Shown here piece by piece: positions 48,752 through 56,542 of a DNA stretch of 64,000 nt (its first letter is position 1; the number at the start of each line of letters is the position of its first letter). Under the pieces are notes generated by a model, which was given only the letters and a program-made list of their open reading frames with translations, made no database searches and was not told the origin of the DNA. The position numbers and the translations under genes are program-made. This DNA comes from Streptomyces sp. NBC_00239 (GTDB lineage Bacteria > Actinomycetota > Actinomycetes > Streptomycetales > Streptomycetaceae), in contig NZ_CP108098.1 of assembly GCF_036194065.1 (NCBI RefSeq), positions 1 to 64,000 of the forward strand, read 5' to 3'.

Positions 48752-49654
48752 CTACGGCGTACGCCGCGCCGGGTCGTCGGGCTTGCCCGGGGCTGTGGCC
48801 GGCGGGCCGAAGGGGGAGAGGGTGTGGGCGACGGCGTCGGGCGAGAGGGTGGGGGCGATCTCTTCGAGGTCGGGGTGGGTGGCGGCGACGGCGCGGACGA
48901 TGTCCTTGAGGGTGTTGACGCGGTCGATCGCGCGGCCGTTGCGGGAGAGCAGGAGTGGGCCGGTGCTGGCGTTGGAGTGGGGCTCTTTCCAGGTGCGGAC
49001 GGGGAGGTATTCGTCGAGGGCCCAGACGACGGGGCGGGGGAGCTCGGTCCAGACGGTGGCGGAGTCGGTGTTGTTCTTCTGGGGGATGGCGCCCATGACG
49101 CGGTCGTGTTCGCGGCGGATGCCGGAGACGTGGAAGCGGACGACCTGGCCGGGGCGGAGGTTGGACAGCAGGAGGTAGACGGCGAGGCGGGCGCGTTCGG
49201 GCATGAGGCCTCGGTAGCGGTCGGCGGCCGACATGAGGGCGACGCCCTGGGCGGGTTCGAGGTGCCGGGCGGGCTTTTGCGGAGCGGGGCCGGCCAGGAC
49301 GCGGCGGGGTGGGAGGTTGTATCCGCCGCGGCCGAGGTCTTCGTCGCAGTGGCGGTAGTAGGAGCGGATGACGGAGACGGCGCGGGTGCGGGCGGCCTGG
49401 CCGAGGGGGCGGGTGCCGTCCTTGGTGCGCAGGGTCTGGGACCAGTGGGTGATCTGGCGGGGGTGGTAGTTCCAGACCTGGCGGCCGATGTGGGCGAGCC
49501 AGGAGGCGACGATGTCCCGGTAGCGGTAGTCGGCGTCGTCCGACCAAGCGTGGCCGGTGACCTCCTGGCCGTCGGCGCGGGTCCAGGCGCCGGCCAGCCA
49601 GTTGTCGAGGATCCGGTACGGGTCGGGGCCGTCGTGGGAGGTCGCCATGGGCAC
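48752..49654 (-). CDS. tyrosine-recombinase-like protein, probably degenerate
   Basis: 300 residues from a GTG at 49654 (ATG at 49648 also possible). An N-terminal helical region like a SAM-like core-binding domain (RYRDIVASWLAHIGRQVWNY to HCDEDLGRGGYN) leads to a catalytic-like domain with LLLSNLRPGQVVRFHVSGI, where the Arg would be the first catalytic residue. The later H-x-x-R reads AHTLSPFG, lacking the Arg, and no final Tyr is evident. It therefore probably binds DNA without cutting, or is decayed. A 20-bp inverted repeat brackets its upstream region. Confidence 0.5.
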   Translation of the reverse strand: MPMATSHDGPDPYRILDNWLAGAWTRADGQEVTGHAWSDDADYRYRDIVASWLAHIGRQVWNYHPRQITHWSQTLRTKDGTRPLGQAARTRAVSVIRSYYRHCDEDLGRGGYNLPPRRVLAGPAPQKPARHLEPAQGVALMSAADRYRGLMPERARLAVYLLLSNLRPGQVVRFHVSGIRREHDRVMGAIPQKNNTDSATVWTELPRPVVWALDEYLPVRTWKEPHSNASTGPLLLSRNGRAIDRVNTLKDIVRAVAATHPDLEEIAPTLSPDAVAHTLSPFGPPATAPGKPDDPARRTP

Positions 49655-49681
49655 GCAGTGTAGGCGGTCGTTGACCCCACT

Positions 49682-49822
49682 TGTACTTATCGGAACAGAC
49701 CAGCTACCTCAGCCCCCACTGGCCGCGCGCCGCGCCGTCCCGCCCCGCGCCCCGCACATTCCCACGGACATCAGCCACAGGAAGTGATGGGTACAGGTCC
49801 TCGGTCTGTTCCGATAAGTACA
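49682..49822. repeat. 20-bp perfect inverted repeat pair
   Basis: TGTACTTATCGGAACAGACC at 49682-49701 and its exact complement at 49803-49822, 101 bases apart. The left arm lies 28 bases upstream of the recombinase-like gene. Confidence 0.75.
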
Positions 49823-49952
49823 GGGTGGGAAGGACGCGCGCCCGAGGCGCGCGAAGAACGGGCGGGCGAACCGGGCGGGGCCCCGCTTCCGCCGCCCCGC
49901 CCGCTCGCGCATCGTCGTGGCCGGGCAGGCCCCGCCCGGCCCGCCCGCACTG

Positions 49953-50051
49953 CATGCCCCCCACACACCCCGACCCGCCGCCGGCACCTCACCCCCGGTG
50001 GACCAGTAAGAAGGACGCGCTCCGCGCGGCGACCAGAAGAACAAGAGCCGC
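49953..50051. repeat. imperfect direct repeat, left copy
   Basis: Begins CATGCCCCCCACACACCCCG and includes AAGGACGCGCTCCGCGCGGC. Matches 51511-51608 at most positions. Confidence 0.65.
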
Positions 50052-50105
50052 ATCCATGCTTGCCATCTTGGACACCTCAAGGTGGCGTCAGGTGGGTACA
50101 GTCGA

Positions 50106-50142
50106 AGGCGCCCCGAGCCATCTGCATTGGTTCGGGGCGCCT
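50106..50142 (-). terminator. GC hairpin terminator
   Basis: An 11-bp perfect stem (AGGCGCCCCGA and complement) with a 15-base loop lies after the operon stop at 50157. Confidence 0.65.
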
Positions 50143-50156
50143 GTTCTCGTGACTGT

Positions 50157-50774
50157 CTACTTGACGGCGAAGCCGAGGCTTCGCGCCTCGCGCAGCCATC
50201 GCTCATGCTTGATGCGGGCCTCCAGCAGCTTCTGGCCGTCGGTGCTGAGCGCGAGCATGAATCCCGCGTGCGGGTCGTACACGTGACGGCGCACGAGCGG
50301 GTAAGTGATCCGGGTCAGCAGACCGGACCGGACCAAGGGGCTGGCGGCGTCGGCAGGGATGCCGTCGGCAGCTCCGTCCCGTTCGCAGTCCACCGGGTGT
50401 GGCGCAACCTTCTCCAGCACCGCCCACTCGGCCTCGGTGGGCTCCCGTTTCCGGGTGACCAGCAAAGCACCCTCGTGGAGGCCAGGGCCGGGATGGCGAG
50501 CGACGTCGTACTCGTCCTCCAGGTCCTTGGTCATCGCCGTGTACGCCTCCTCGGCGACCGACGAGTCCTCATCAGCAGCCGCCCTCCACCACACCTCGAC
50601 CAGGAACGGGTGCGACTGAGTGGCGCGGAATCCCGTCGTACGCGGAGACGCCTTCCACGCCCGGCCGAACCCGACCTTCTCTGATCGGTCGCGGACCTTG
50701 CGCAGCCTCCGGGAGATGGCCGCCGCCCCGACGGTTGCCTGCACGACCTCGTAGGCGTTGTACTCCCTCGTCAC
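50157..50774 (-). CDS. hypothetical protein, second gene of operon
   Basis: 205 residues from a GTG at 50774 that overlaps the upstream stop as GTGA. A helical N-terminus (ATVGAAAISRRLRKVRDRSE) is followed by HPFLVEVWWRAAADEDSS and a C-terminal helix. The C-terminal half (SGLLTRITYPLVRRHVYDPHAGFMLALSTDGQ) looks like a wing-type beta hairpin region. No family is recognised. Confidence 0.55.
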   Translation of the reverse strand: MTREYNAYEVVQATVGAAAISRRLRKVRDRSEKVGFGRAWKASPRTTGFRATQSHPFLVEVWWRAAADEDSSVAEEAYTAMTKDLEDEYDVARHPGPGLHEGALLVTRKREPTEAEWAVLEKVAPHPVDCERDGAADGIPADAASPLVRSGLLTRITYPLVRRHVYDPHAGFMLALSTDGQKLLEARIKHERWLREARSLGFAVK

Positions 50775-51457
50775 AGCTGCCTCCCGTCGCAGTCGACGTA
50801 CTCGCCGTGAGTGTCGCGGTGGGGCTGGATGCACCCGGCATGCGCTGCATCGTGGTCGTACGCGTTTGCATGCCGGGCGAGGAAGGCCCCGGCGTAGGCG
50901 GCGGCCTCGGTCCGGCTGCCGTATGGCTCCTCGCCCTGGCCGCTGGTGCCGTCGGCACCGGTGGCCTCCCAGACGAACCCGTGCTCGTCGGGGAGTTGGA
51001 TGATCGTGGCGACTCCTCCGGCGAGCCGCAGTTCGAACGGCTCGGCGCCGTCGGCGAGGTCGGTGGGCTTGCGGACGGCGCCGGGCCAGCGCAGCCGGGC
51101 GGCCTGCCTGGTGATTCCGCCCCAGGCGGCCCCGAGGTGGGCGTAGGTCGCGCCGGTCGCGCCGGCGGTGCGGGCGTAGCGGTCGGCGAGCCGTTTGACG
51201 ATGCCGTCGATCTCGTGCAGCGCACACAGGTATGCCAGCCCCCAGTCAGGCGAGGCCACGACACCGGCCGGCACGTCCTGGCCGCCCGCGCGGTAGGCCA
51301 ACTCCCGGGTCGAGATCGCGCGGGCGAGATCGTGCGCGGCATCCGCCACGTCGTCTTCGAGCTGGAGGAGTTCGTCGTCGGTGGGCTCCCGGTAGGCCGG
51401 GTCCCGCAGGGTCATCATCGCGATCCAGAAGTTGGGGTCATCCAAGGTGGGTTCCAT
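50771..51457 (-). CDS. hypothetical protein, first gene of operon, leaderless
   Basis: 228 residues from an ATG at 51457. The front half is helical; the back half looks beta-rich (IIQLPDEHGFVWEATGADG), then ends with His/Cys residues (DHDAAHAGCIQPHRDTHGEYVDCDG). The predicted -10 TAAACT sits only seven bases before the ATG, so the message is probably leaderless. Two palindromes cover the promoter. Confidence 0.6.
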   Translation of the reverse strand: MEPTLDDPNFWIAMMTLRDPAYREPTDDELLQLEDDVADAAHDLARAISTRELAYRAGGQDVPAGVVASPDWGLAYLCALHEIDGIVKRLADRYARTAGATGATYAHLGAAWGGITRQAARLRWPGAVRKPTDLADGAEPFELRLAGGVATIIQLPDEHGFVWEATGADGTSGQGEEPYGSRTEAAAYAGAFLARHANAYDHDAAHAGCIQPHRDTHGEYVDCDGRQL

Positions 51458-51460
51458 GCC

Positions 51461-51504
51461 GACAAGTTTACTTGTCACTAGCTGAAGCGACAAGAGAACT
51501 TGTC
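51461..51504. promoter_or_regulatory. promoter with two GACAAG-N4-CTTGTC operators
   Basis: GACAAGTTTACTTGTC (51461-51476) and GACAAGAGAACTTGTC (51489-51504), 28 bp centre to centre. On the minus strand they span a TTGTCG -35 and a TAAACT -10 with a 17-bp spacer, as expected for a repressor or autoregulator. Confidence 0.65.
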
Positions 51505-51510
51505 GGCCCG

Positions 51511-51608
51511 CATGTCCCCCACACCCCTTGACCCGCCGCTGGCACCTCACCCCGGTGGACGACTGAAAAGGACGCGCTCCGCGCGGCGGTCAGAACACAA
51601 GAGCGTCA
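51511..51608. repeat. imperfect direct repeat, right copy
   Basis: Begins CATGTCCCCCACACCCCTTG and includes AAGGACGCGCTCCGCGCGGC. Its partner is at 49953-50051; each lies upstream of a minus-strand transcription unit. Confidence 0.65.
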
Positions 51609-51766
51609 CGTACGCGCAGGTCGGCTCTTGACAACCGGACCAGAAACGGCCCTGGAAGCCCGTGCCGCACCCTCAGACCGCCCCGCACGCCCTTAAGGCC
51701 GGATTCCGCGCCACGGCGCCGGAAAGGCCCTCACGCGACCCTCTGCGGCCTCTGTGTGCCCATAGG

Positions 51767-52417
51767 TCACTCGACGGCCGTATTCGGCTGTCCCAGCGCC
51801 CGGTACAGCTCCTGCGGGTAGACCGGCTCCTGGACGGCCACCTCCAGCCGGGCAAGGGTGGCCAGGTCCGGGTAGAGCTCCGCCGCGATCTGCTCCGCTT
51901 GCCGCCCGGGCTACGCGCCCCGGCCAAGGGCGTCAAGAGTCTCGGCAACGCTCAGAGCCATGAGCACCTGCGCCCGGCTGGCTTCTTCGTCCAGCGCCCC
52001 CGCTCGCGCCGCTTCAGCCGCGCGAGCGGCCTGGTCAAGGGCTGCCCGCACGCCATCCTCCTGGGGCCGCGTCCGGGATACGACAGCCGCACCCCACAGC
52101 CGGTCATGAGCAGCGCGCAGCGCGGCCGCGACGTCGCCGCCGTGGTCTTCGGGCCCCTCAGCCGTCAGGGGCCGGATCCATTCCTCGACGTGAGAGCGCA
52201 CCACCGCGTCGAAGCTCCGGTAGTCCAGCACCGTGCCGCAGCGGCCGTCCGGTTCCCGCGTGACAGTGCGTCGCCCGGCCCAGCCGTCCGCCAGCCAACG
52301 ATGACGCGCACACGTCCCCAGCTGGTACTCCAGTGGCCGGCCCCGACGCCCGCTCCGGCGCTCGACGACAAAGGTGGCAGGCTCGCGGCACGTAGTGATC
52401 TGGCGCAGCACAGGCAT
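51767..52417 (-). pseudogene. gene interrupted by an in-frame amber codon
   Basis: Coding character continues past the amber at 51911-51913 for 47 codons in the same frame (PGRQAEQIAAELYPDLATLA onward) to a TGA at 51767-51769. No ATG, GTG or TTG lies near the start of that tail. Either CAG mutated to TAG, or the stop (followed by C) is read through. The intact upstream part is listed separately. Confidence 0.45.
51911..52417 (-). CDS. hypothetical protein up to amber stop
   Basis: 168 residues from an ATG at 52417, with GGAAGGAT about ten bases upstream. Beginning PVLRQITTCREPATFVVERR, then a region with GTCARHRWLADGWAG and a long C-terminal helix. No family is recognised. See the 51767 entry for the in-frame extension. 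Confidence 0.55.
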   Translation of the reverse strand: MPVLRQITTCREPATFVVERRSGRRGRPLEYQLGTCARHRWLADGWAGRRTVTREPDGRCGTVLDYRSFDAVVRSHVEEWIRPLTAEGPEDHGGDVAAALRAAHDRLWGAAVVSRTRPQEDGVRAALDQAARAAEAARAGALDEEASRAQVLMALSVAETLDALGRGA

Positions 52418-52681
52418 CAGGAAGATCCTTCCGAGAGAGCGCGGTGCCCCGATGATGGCGGCGGTACGGCTCCCGTACCGCCCAGCATTGGGCAGTGCGT
52501 GTGTGACCCACGTCTCTTCGTCGGGCGTGCCGGATGATCCGCTGGAGCAGCGGCCTCTTACTTCGACCGAAATAGGGTCGCACTCGCCCCGGCCCCGCGC
52601 CACGAGCAGGACCTGACCGCCGCCGGCCTCGGCCAGGCCGCCTACACAAGCTCAGCCGATGACCTCCGTGCAGCGGCTCGG

Positions 52682-53479
52682 TCAGGGGTACCTGCGGTCG
52701 CCCGCGATCATCTCCGTGAGTACCAGGTCGCGGGAGGCGTCGTCCCCGTCGGTGGGCCACCCGTACCGCCCGTGCGTCAGGTGCCGGGCGAGGGCGTCGA
52801 CGAGGTGTTCGCGTACGCGCGGATCCGACCACCCCCACTCCATCGCGTCGGCCAGAAGGTCCACCGGCGGGTACGCGAGCAGGTACCGCAGCGGCCGGTC
52901 GCCCCACTCGTGGTCGCTGTAGTGGGCGAGCGCGGCGCGCATCGCGGCCACGGTCGCCGGACGCTCGGGCCGGTCCTCCTCCCAGTCCCGCTGTGGTCGG
53001 TCCGTGGCGTCCAGGCCGTCGGTGACTGCGCGTACCCCGCGCGGGCCAGTGACGATGCCGTCACTGCCGTCGCGACCGCGGGCGTACCACTCGTCCAACC
53101 CGGCCGCGTTCCGCAACGCGTCCACGGGTTCACCCCGGCTGTGCCCCCGCCGCCCGCTTGCCGCCCATGCCGCCTCGTCCGGCGCCCACTTCTCGTGCGC
53201 CGACTGGCGCGTCATCCCGGCGGCCTCGCCGATCTGTTCCCAGGTCGCTCCGCACTCGCGGCTGGCGATCACCGCGCGCACGAGCAGGGGGGCCAGGAAC
53301 TTGTCGCGAATCGTCAGGACATCGCGCATGTAGCACACCGGATCATGGCGGCGCTCCTCATACACCGCGGGCACCAAGCCCCGTGCGAGTTCGGCGACGA
53401 TGCGGGCGGACTCGGCGACGGCCACCACCGCCTCGTCACGGGGTGACAGCCGGGGCTTCCCGGGCTTCTTATTTGCCAT
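52682..53479 (-). CDS. hypothetical HTH-containing protein
   Basis: 265 residues from an ATG at 53479. A helical N-terminal domain includes ATWEQIGEAAGMTRQSAHEK (about 78-97), a helix-turn-helix. The C-terminal half (RPLRYLLAYPPVDLLADAM) is unrecognised. A perfect palindrome lies 21 bases upstream of the start, a likely autoregulatory site. Confidence 0.6.
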   Translation of the reverse strand: MANKKPGKPRLSPRDEAVVAVAESARIVAELARGLVPAVYEERRHDPVCYMRDVLTIRDKFLAPLLVRAVIASRECGATWEQIGEAAGMTRQSAHEKWAPDEAAWAASGRRGHSRGEPVDALRNAAGLDEWYARGRDGSDGIVTGPRGVRAVTDGLDATDRPQRDWEEDRPERPATVAAMRAALAHYSDHEWGDRPLRYLLAYPPVDLLADAMEWGWSDPRVREHLVDALARHLTHGRYGWPTDGDDASRDLVLTEMIAGDRRYP

Positions 53480-53499
53480 GTCCCCACGCTACGCCTGTC

Positions 53500-53518
53500 T
53501 GTCAGGCCCAGCCTGACA
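53500..53518. promoter_or_regulatory. palindrome TGTCAGGC-CCA-GCCTGACA
   Basis: A perfect 8-bp inverted repeat with a 3-base centre lies just upstream of the HTH gene. Confidence 0.6.
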
Positions 53519-53592
53519 AGCAGCGAACCGGCGGTGCTGGCTGGCCGGGACGGCACGCCGTACTGAGCGTCACCCGCGTCCGCTGAGGCGTG

Positions 53593-54060
53593 TCACGTGC
53601 GGCGCCGTCGTCGCAGCAGCCTTTGCCAGGGCTTGAGGGGCGTCGGCGCGAGGGGCGGGTTCTTTTCAGCGTGGTGGCCAGGGAGGCCCTGGAAGCTGAC
53701 GTGGTGCCCTGACCTGGTGATGATGTCGAGCACCTGGAACATTCGTTCGCGGCCAGCCTCGGGGTCCATCTCTCCTTCTCCCGAGAGAACCCACACATCG
53801 TCGCGCTCGCGGTGAGGAACGATGCCACCTGTGGCAAAGAGGGCGAGCAGCCCCGTGGCCAGCATCCCGTCGGTCAGGCCCGTGCGCTGGCTCAGCCACT
53901 CGTGCGAGGGCGCAATGATCTCCCGCTCGTGGAGGTCGTCGCGCAGTGGCATCTCCCCCACCCAGTCGAACACGGCGTTCATGACGGTCCCACTGTTGGC
54001 GTAGGCCACCATGAACTGATCGAACTGCTCCTGCCGCTCTGGTGGGACGCCCTCGTACAT
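53593..54060 (-). CDS. hypothetical protein
   Basis: 155 residues from an ATG at 54060 (a GTG at 54066 is also in frame). Possible winged-helix look (EWLSQRTGLTDGMLATGLLA LF then GIVPHRERDDVWVL). The C-terminus is basic (QRLLRRRRRT). No ribosome site is clear. Unknown function. Confidence 0.5.
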   Translation of the reverse strand: MYEGVPPERQEQFDQFMVAYANSGTVMNAVFDWVGEMPLRDDLHEREIIAPSHEWLSQRTGLTDGMLATGLLALFATGGIVPHRERDDVWVLSGEGEMDPEAGRERMFQVLDIITRSGHHVSFQGLPGHHAEKNPPLAPTPLKPWQRLLRRRRRT

Positions 54061-54174
54061 AGACACACGGCGAGCGTATGGCCCCTCTCATCAGCCTTGG
54101 TGTGCTTCGCGCCAATCCGGCCATCGCGGTCCTCAGTGATCCTGAGGCGTCGGCGAAAGCTCTGGCGTGCTGGC

Positions 54175-55722
54175 CTACCCGGCGTCGGTGGCCACTTCGG
54201 CCGTGAGCTGGTGCACGGTGCGGGACTCCTTAGTCGGGCGCATCGGGGCGCCGTCGGGACCACGCACGTGCTCGATCACGGTGATCTCCTCGTGGTAGTG
54301 GAGCTCCTTGTCGGGGTCGTCCCGGTGCAGGTGCGGGTTCATGCAGTGCGAGCGGTCGTATTCCGCGATCACCTGGCGGTAGTCCAGCGTGCGCCCGCTC
54401 GGCGCGGGGGCGGCCGGGGCCGACCCGCTGGGCTGGGGGCGGCGGCCCCGGAGCGTGACGAGGTGGACGGCAGAGTCGTCCTCGACGCCCTTGCGCCGGT
54501 CGCGGCGCAGGTCGGTCGGCTTGCGCGGCTGGACGCGCTGCTGGGTGATCGGCCTCTTGGTGACCTGCTCCTGGGTGATGAAGTCCCAGCACGCGTAGAC
54601 GACGTGGCTGATCTCGTCGGTGGTGCCGATGCGCATCGGGCCCGGGGTCTCGGTGGCGCCGATCGTGGTCTCGTTGTCCGCCATCAGCGGTGGCACGCCG
54701 GGGACGGCGTGGGTGGGGCGGGTCCAGAAGGTCAGCCACCATGCCGGCCGTTCCCGGCCGTCGAAGGCCTCGATGTGTCGCACGCTGCCGTCGGGTCCGA
54801 ACCAGCGCCAGAACGGCTGACGCGGCCCCGTGACCGGCGTCGGCCGCAGGTGCCCGGGGGCGTGCGCGAAGTCGGCGGCCCACGGCCCCCAGGACACCGC
54901 GACGACGTCCGCCGGCCGCTCCTCGTCCTCCGGGACGGTCCGCACGAGGGGCTTGCCGAAGGCGATGAACCCGCGGCGGGCGGGCACCCGGTGCGGGGCC
55001 AGCGGCCCCTTGCGGCCGCGCTCCGCCTTGCGGATGGCGGCCTCGGTCATCTCCTCGTCCACGTGGTACAGCCGGGCCTTGGCGAGCCGGTCGTTCTCCT
55101 GGGCGAGCATCACCCGGGCGGCGTCGTCGGCAGAGTTCAGGAACGGCACGAGGGTGCCGGTGTTCTCGAACAGCGCGAGGGCGAGGCGGTTGACGGCGGG
55201 CTTGCCCTGCTGCGCGCTGATCAGCCGGGCGCGCAGGTCGGGCAGGCGCCGCGGGTCGATCGGCGCGGTGGCGGCCGCGGCGGGAAAGCGGCTGGGCCCT
55301 GCTTCGAGCAGCGCGTGCACACCGGCGCCGATCGCGATCAGCTTGTGTGCGTCCTCGGCGGAGGCGGCGCACGCGCGCCGTACCCGCTCGTGGAGCTGCG
55401 CGTCGGCGTCGCCGTCGACCGCGGCCTGGAGCAGGCTGGAGAGGGCCGGGGCCACCGACGGCATGTGCCGCGCGACACTGAAGTGCCCGAAGCCGCTGGC
55501 CTGCCAGCGTTCGGCCGCCGCCCGACACATGCTCAGCACCGCCGAGACAACGGGCGCCTGGCGGTCCAACAGGGCGATGTGCGCGGTATGGGCGCGGAGC
55601 TGGTCGGCGACCTGCTCGGTCGGCCCGGACAGGGCCTCTCCGGCGAGTGCGACGAGACGCTCGGCGAGAGCGACGTCCTGCGCGGTCGGGGCAGGACTCG
55701 GGCGGTCGGTGATGCCGGACAT
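54175..55722 (-). CDS. large hypothetical protein
   Basis: 515 residues from an ATG at 55722. An Ala-rich helical N-terminal half (about 1-180), then a region with GFIAFGKPLVRTVPEDEERP and WGPWAADFAHAPGHLRPTP, and a C-terminal domain (HYHEEITVIEHVRGPDG). No catalytic motif is recognised. Divergent from the plus-strand genes at 55822. Confidence 0.55.
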   Translation of the reverse strand: MSGITDRPSPAPTAQDVALAERLVALAGEALSGPTEQVADQLRAHTAHIALLDRQAPVVSAVLSMCRAAAERWQASGFGHFSVARHMPSVAPALSSLLQAAVDGDADAQLHERVRRACAASAEDAHKLIAIGAGVHALLEAGPSRFPAAAATAPIDPRRLPDLRARLISAQQGKPAVNRLALALFENTGTLVPFLNSADDAARVMLAQENDRLAKARLYHVDEEMTEAAIRKAERGRKGPLAPHRVPARRGFIAFGKPLVRTVPEDEERPADVVAVSWGPWAADFAHAPGHLRPTPVTGPRQPFWRWFGPDGSVRHIEAFDGRERPAWWLTFWTRPTHAVPGVPPLMADNETTIGATETPGPMRIGTTDEISHVVYACWDFITQEQVTKRPITQQRVQPRKPTDLRRDRRKGVEDDSAVHLVTLRGRRPQPSGSAPAAPAPSGRTLDYRQVIAEYDRSHCMNPHLHRDDPDKELHYHEEITVIEHVRGPDGAPMRPTKESRTVHQLTAEVATDAG

Positions 55723-55821
55723 GCTCGCCAGTATCCCAAGGGTGGCGGGCGCCGGAAGCGTCCCCGACTGTCGGAGGCCTGTGAAATCCTGCCTACCGCC
55801 AGCACAGCAACAGGGGGAACG

Positions 55822-56403
55822 ATGACGCACCCGGTGGACCGGAGCGGAACGCGGGACAGTGCCCTGCCGCTGCTGGCGTCGGTCTGCACGACCGCCGCCA
55901 CGGCTGCGGCCCTCGTCGTCACCGCGAAGGCGGGCCTGCTGTTCGACCAGCTGGGCTGGACCATGTTCCTGGTCATGGCCGCCGGGATACTCGGCCTGGC
56001 CGCCGGGTGGTGGGCGTTCCGGCTGATGGGCTTCGACCGCCGCCGGCTGACGGTCCGCACGACGGTGGCCGCTCTGGTGATCGGGGCCACGATGGTCTGG
56101 GGCACAAACGCCATCGCCTCGCAGGTCTGGAAAACCGCATGGCAGCGCTACACCGACGAACTCGGCGGCCCAGGAGCGTGCCTGGCCGCGACGCCGTACG
56201 GGGAGCGGTGGGCGTCGGCCATCACGATAACTGCGGGCGAGGACGGCCGCCCCATGGAGGTCTGGCCCGGCACGGTGGACGGCTCGGCCCGGACCACCTC
56301 GACGAAGGTACTTCGCCTGCACTTCGACAAGAGCCGCATCCGCCCCCTGACTCCGGCGGACGCGACCTCCCGCGAACTCCTCGACTCTTACGGCTGCCGC
56401 TGA
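55822..56403 (+). CDS. membrane protein
   Basis: 193 residues from an ATG at 55822 after GGGGGAA. Three hydrophobic segments (about 15-35, 45-67 and 80-102) then a soluble C-terminal domain with a few Cys. Unknown function. Confidence 0.55.
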   Translation: MTHPVDRSGTRDSALPLLASVCTTAATAAALVVTAKAGLLFDQLGWTMFLVMAAGILGLAAGWWAFRLMGFDRRRLTVRTTVAALVIGATMVWGTNAIASQVWKTAWQRYTDELGGPGACLAATPYGERWASAITITAGEDGRPMEVWPGTVDGSARTTSTKVLRLHFDKSRIRPLTPADATSRELLDSYGCR

Positions 56404-56459
56404 ACCGCCGTGGGCGTGGCACTCTCCTCGCACCAATTTTCGTCCGTAGCAGCGAACCA

Positions 56460-56473
56460 AAAACGGCCGTTTT
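56460..56473. promoter_or_regulatory. palindrome AAAACGGCCGTTTT
   Basis: A perfect 14-bp palindrome 70 bases upstream of the MoxR gene. A partial ATTTTCGTCCGT lies 20 bases further up. Matches the motif at 39839 and 59440. Confidence 0.65.
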
Positions 56474-56542
56474 AGCTTCTTGGGACCGCTACGGTTCCCA
56501 GGGGCTGGCCTTGCGGCCGGGAGTCTTAGTCGAGGAGTCACG

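Larger units (their letters stand above)
49655..50156. other. intergenic region with inverted and direct repeats
   Basis: About 500 bases with no supported gene. Holds the 20-bp inverted repeat pair, the left copy of a 90-100-bp direct repeat, and a terminator at 50106-50142. Confidence 0.55.

Noticed and set aside
48752..49654. Functional site-specific integrase with attachment sites
   Set aside because: The second catalytic Arg and the Tyr are not identifiable and no tRNA-type attachment sequence or direct repeat pair bounding the element was found.
52604..52681. Plus-strand protein-like fragment (EQDLTAAGLGQAAYTSSADD)
   Set aside because: Reads like a piece of a gene but has no start or stop in a sensible place; could be a remnant but cannot be supported.
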